Assembly: GCA_021821945.1 (NCBI GenBank)
Contig: JAJZTF010000008.1
Location: 47,439-111,438, forward strand
DNA: 64,000 nt
Reading direction: 5' to 3'
Source of the DNA: Pseudomonadota bacterium
GTDB lineage: Bacteria; Pseudomonadota; Gammaproteobacteria; Burkholderiales; Gallionellaceae
Below, piece by piece: positions 63,876 to 64,000 of this stretch (its first letter is position 1; each line of letters opens with the position of its first letter). Below the pieces are notes generated by a model that was not told the DNA's origin, searched no databases, and saw only the letters and a program-made list of their open reading frames with translations. The position numbers were made by a program, and so were the translations under genes.

Positions 63876-64000
63876 GGGTGTTCAGAATTTTGTGTAAACG
63901 GGTAACTCACTGCTGAGGCATCCGATCCTCAAATTGGATGGTAAACCGATTCAGCGCCGATTTCCAATCCCGAATCGGCATTGTCCATTTTTTGCTGATG
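63876..64000 (-). mobile_element. End of an IS256-family insertion sequence (truncated by the window)
   Basis: The terminal inverted repeat begins GGGTGTTCAGAATTTTGTGT (63876-63895), a pattern of the IS256 family. The transposase end is within. The other end and the target duplication are outside the window. Confidence 0.75.
63907..64000 (-). CDS. IS256-family transposase, C-terminal end (partial)
   Basis: Only the last 31 codons are in the window, read from the edge to TGA 63907. They read KKWTMPIRDWKSALNRFTIQ and then FEDRMPQQ, which is the characteristic C-terminus of mutator-type (IS256) transposases. The N-terminal DDE domain is outside the window. Confidence 0.85.
   Translation of the reverse strand, partial: ISKKWTMPIRDWKSALNRFTIQFEDRMPQQ

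Overview
The window reads as a chromosomal segment of a GC-rich betaproteobacterium, most likely a sulfur-oxidising member of the Nitrosomonadales (Gallionella/Sideroxydans/Sulfuricella/Thiobacillus-like). The basis is the conserved betaproteobacterial gene order of the envelope and fatty-acid operons together with sulfur-oxidation genes. The genus cannot be fixed from the sequence alone. Almost all of the window is coding.

Region 1 (2-20200, minus strand) is housekeeping. A response regulator with TPR repeats runs off the left edge. It is followed (against coordinates) by rpsB-tsf-pyrH-frr-uppS-cdsA-dxr-rseP-bamA-skp-lpxD-fabZ-lpxA-lpxB-rnhB, which makes the translation apparatus, isoprenoid carrier, outer-membrane assembly machinery and lipid A. 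Next comes yceD-rpmF-plsX-fabH-fabD-fabG, ending in a small zinc-ribbon membrane protein where acpP is usually found. Many genes overlap by 1-4 bases. From 20314 the strand flips to maf, an RsmI-type methyltransferase with an apparent CTG start, and dksA.

Region 2 (22136-33840) is a sulfur-metabolism island. On the minus strand lie a metallophosphoesterase, qmoA, qmoB, hdrC, hdrB, a rhodanese and an unrecognised 131-residue protein. Divergently lie a soluble GAF histidine kinase and a NarL-type regulator, then a type I sulfide:quinone oxidoreductase, a RutE-like nitroreductase and a single-cysteine DsrC/TusE-like protein. Convergent to these are a thioredoxin and a small cytochrome c. Together they suggest sulfide capture, sulfur transfer, and electron exchange between the APS reductase/quinone level and thiol/disulfide carriers, possibly under control of the local two-component system.

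Region 3 (33940-43884) holds an exonuclease, selD/mnmH (divergent, 10 bp apart, for tRNA 2-selenouridine), a nitroreductase, guaA, guaB, glnB, greB, selO and a CopD-like membrane protein. Region 4 (43885-45133) is an accessory pocket with a RelE-type toxin and a hybrid antitoxin flanked by 26-bp imperfect direct repeats. Region 5 (45134-59188) is rich in signalling and stress functions: an alpha/beta hydrolase, a FapA/DUF342 protein, a phosphoribosyltransferase, a Lon-like protease, a PAS-PAS-GGDEF-EAL-HDOD protein, a chemoreceptor, comEC, an unknown protein and an NlpC/P60 peptidase. lysC and two tRNA genes (Ser-GCT, Arg-ACG) follow.

Region 6 (60796-64000) is the left end of an integrated element at tRNA-Arg: a tyrosine integrase, an excisionase-like protein, an unknown nuclease-like/MobC-like protein, a DUF6516-type toxin-antitoxin pair, and the end of an IS256-family insertion sequence at the right edge. 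Base composition is visibly more AT-rich here.
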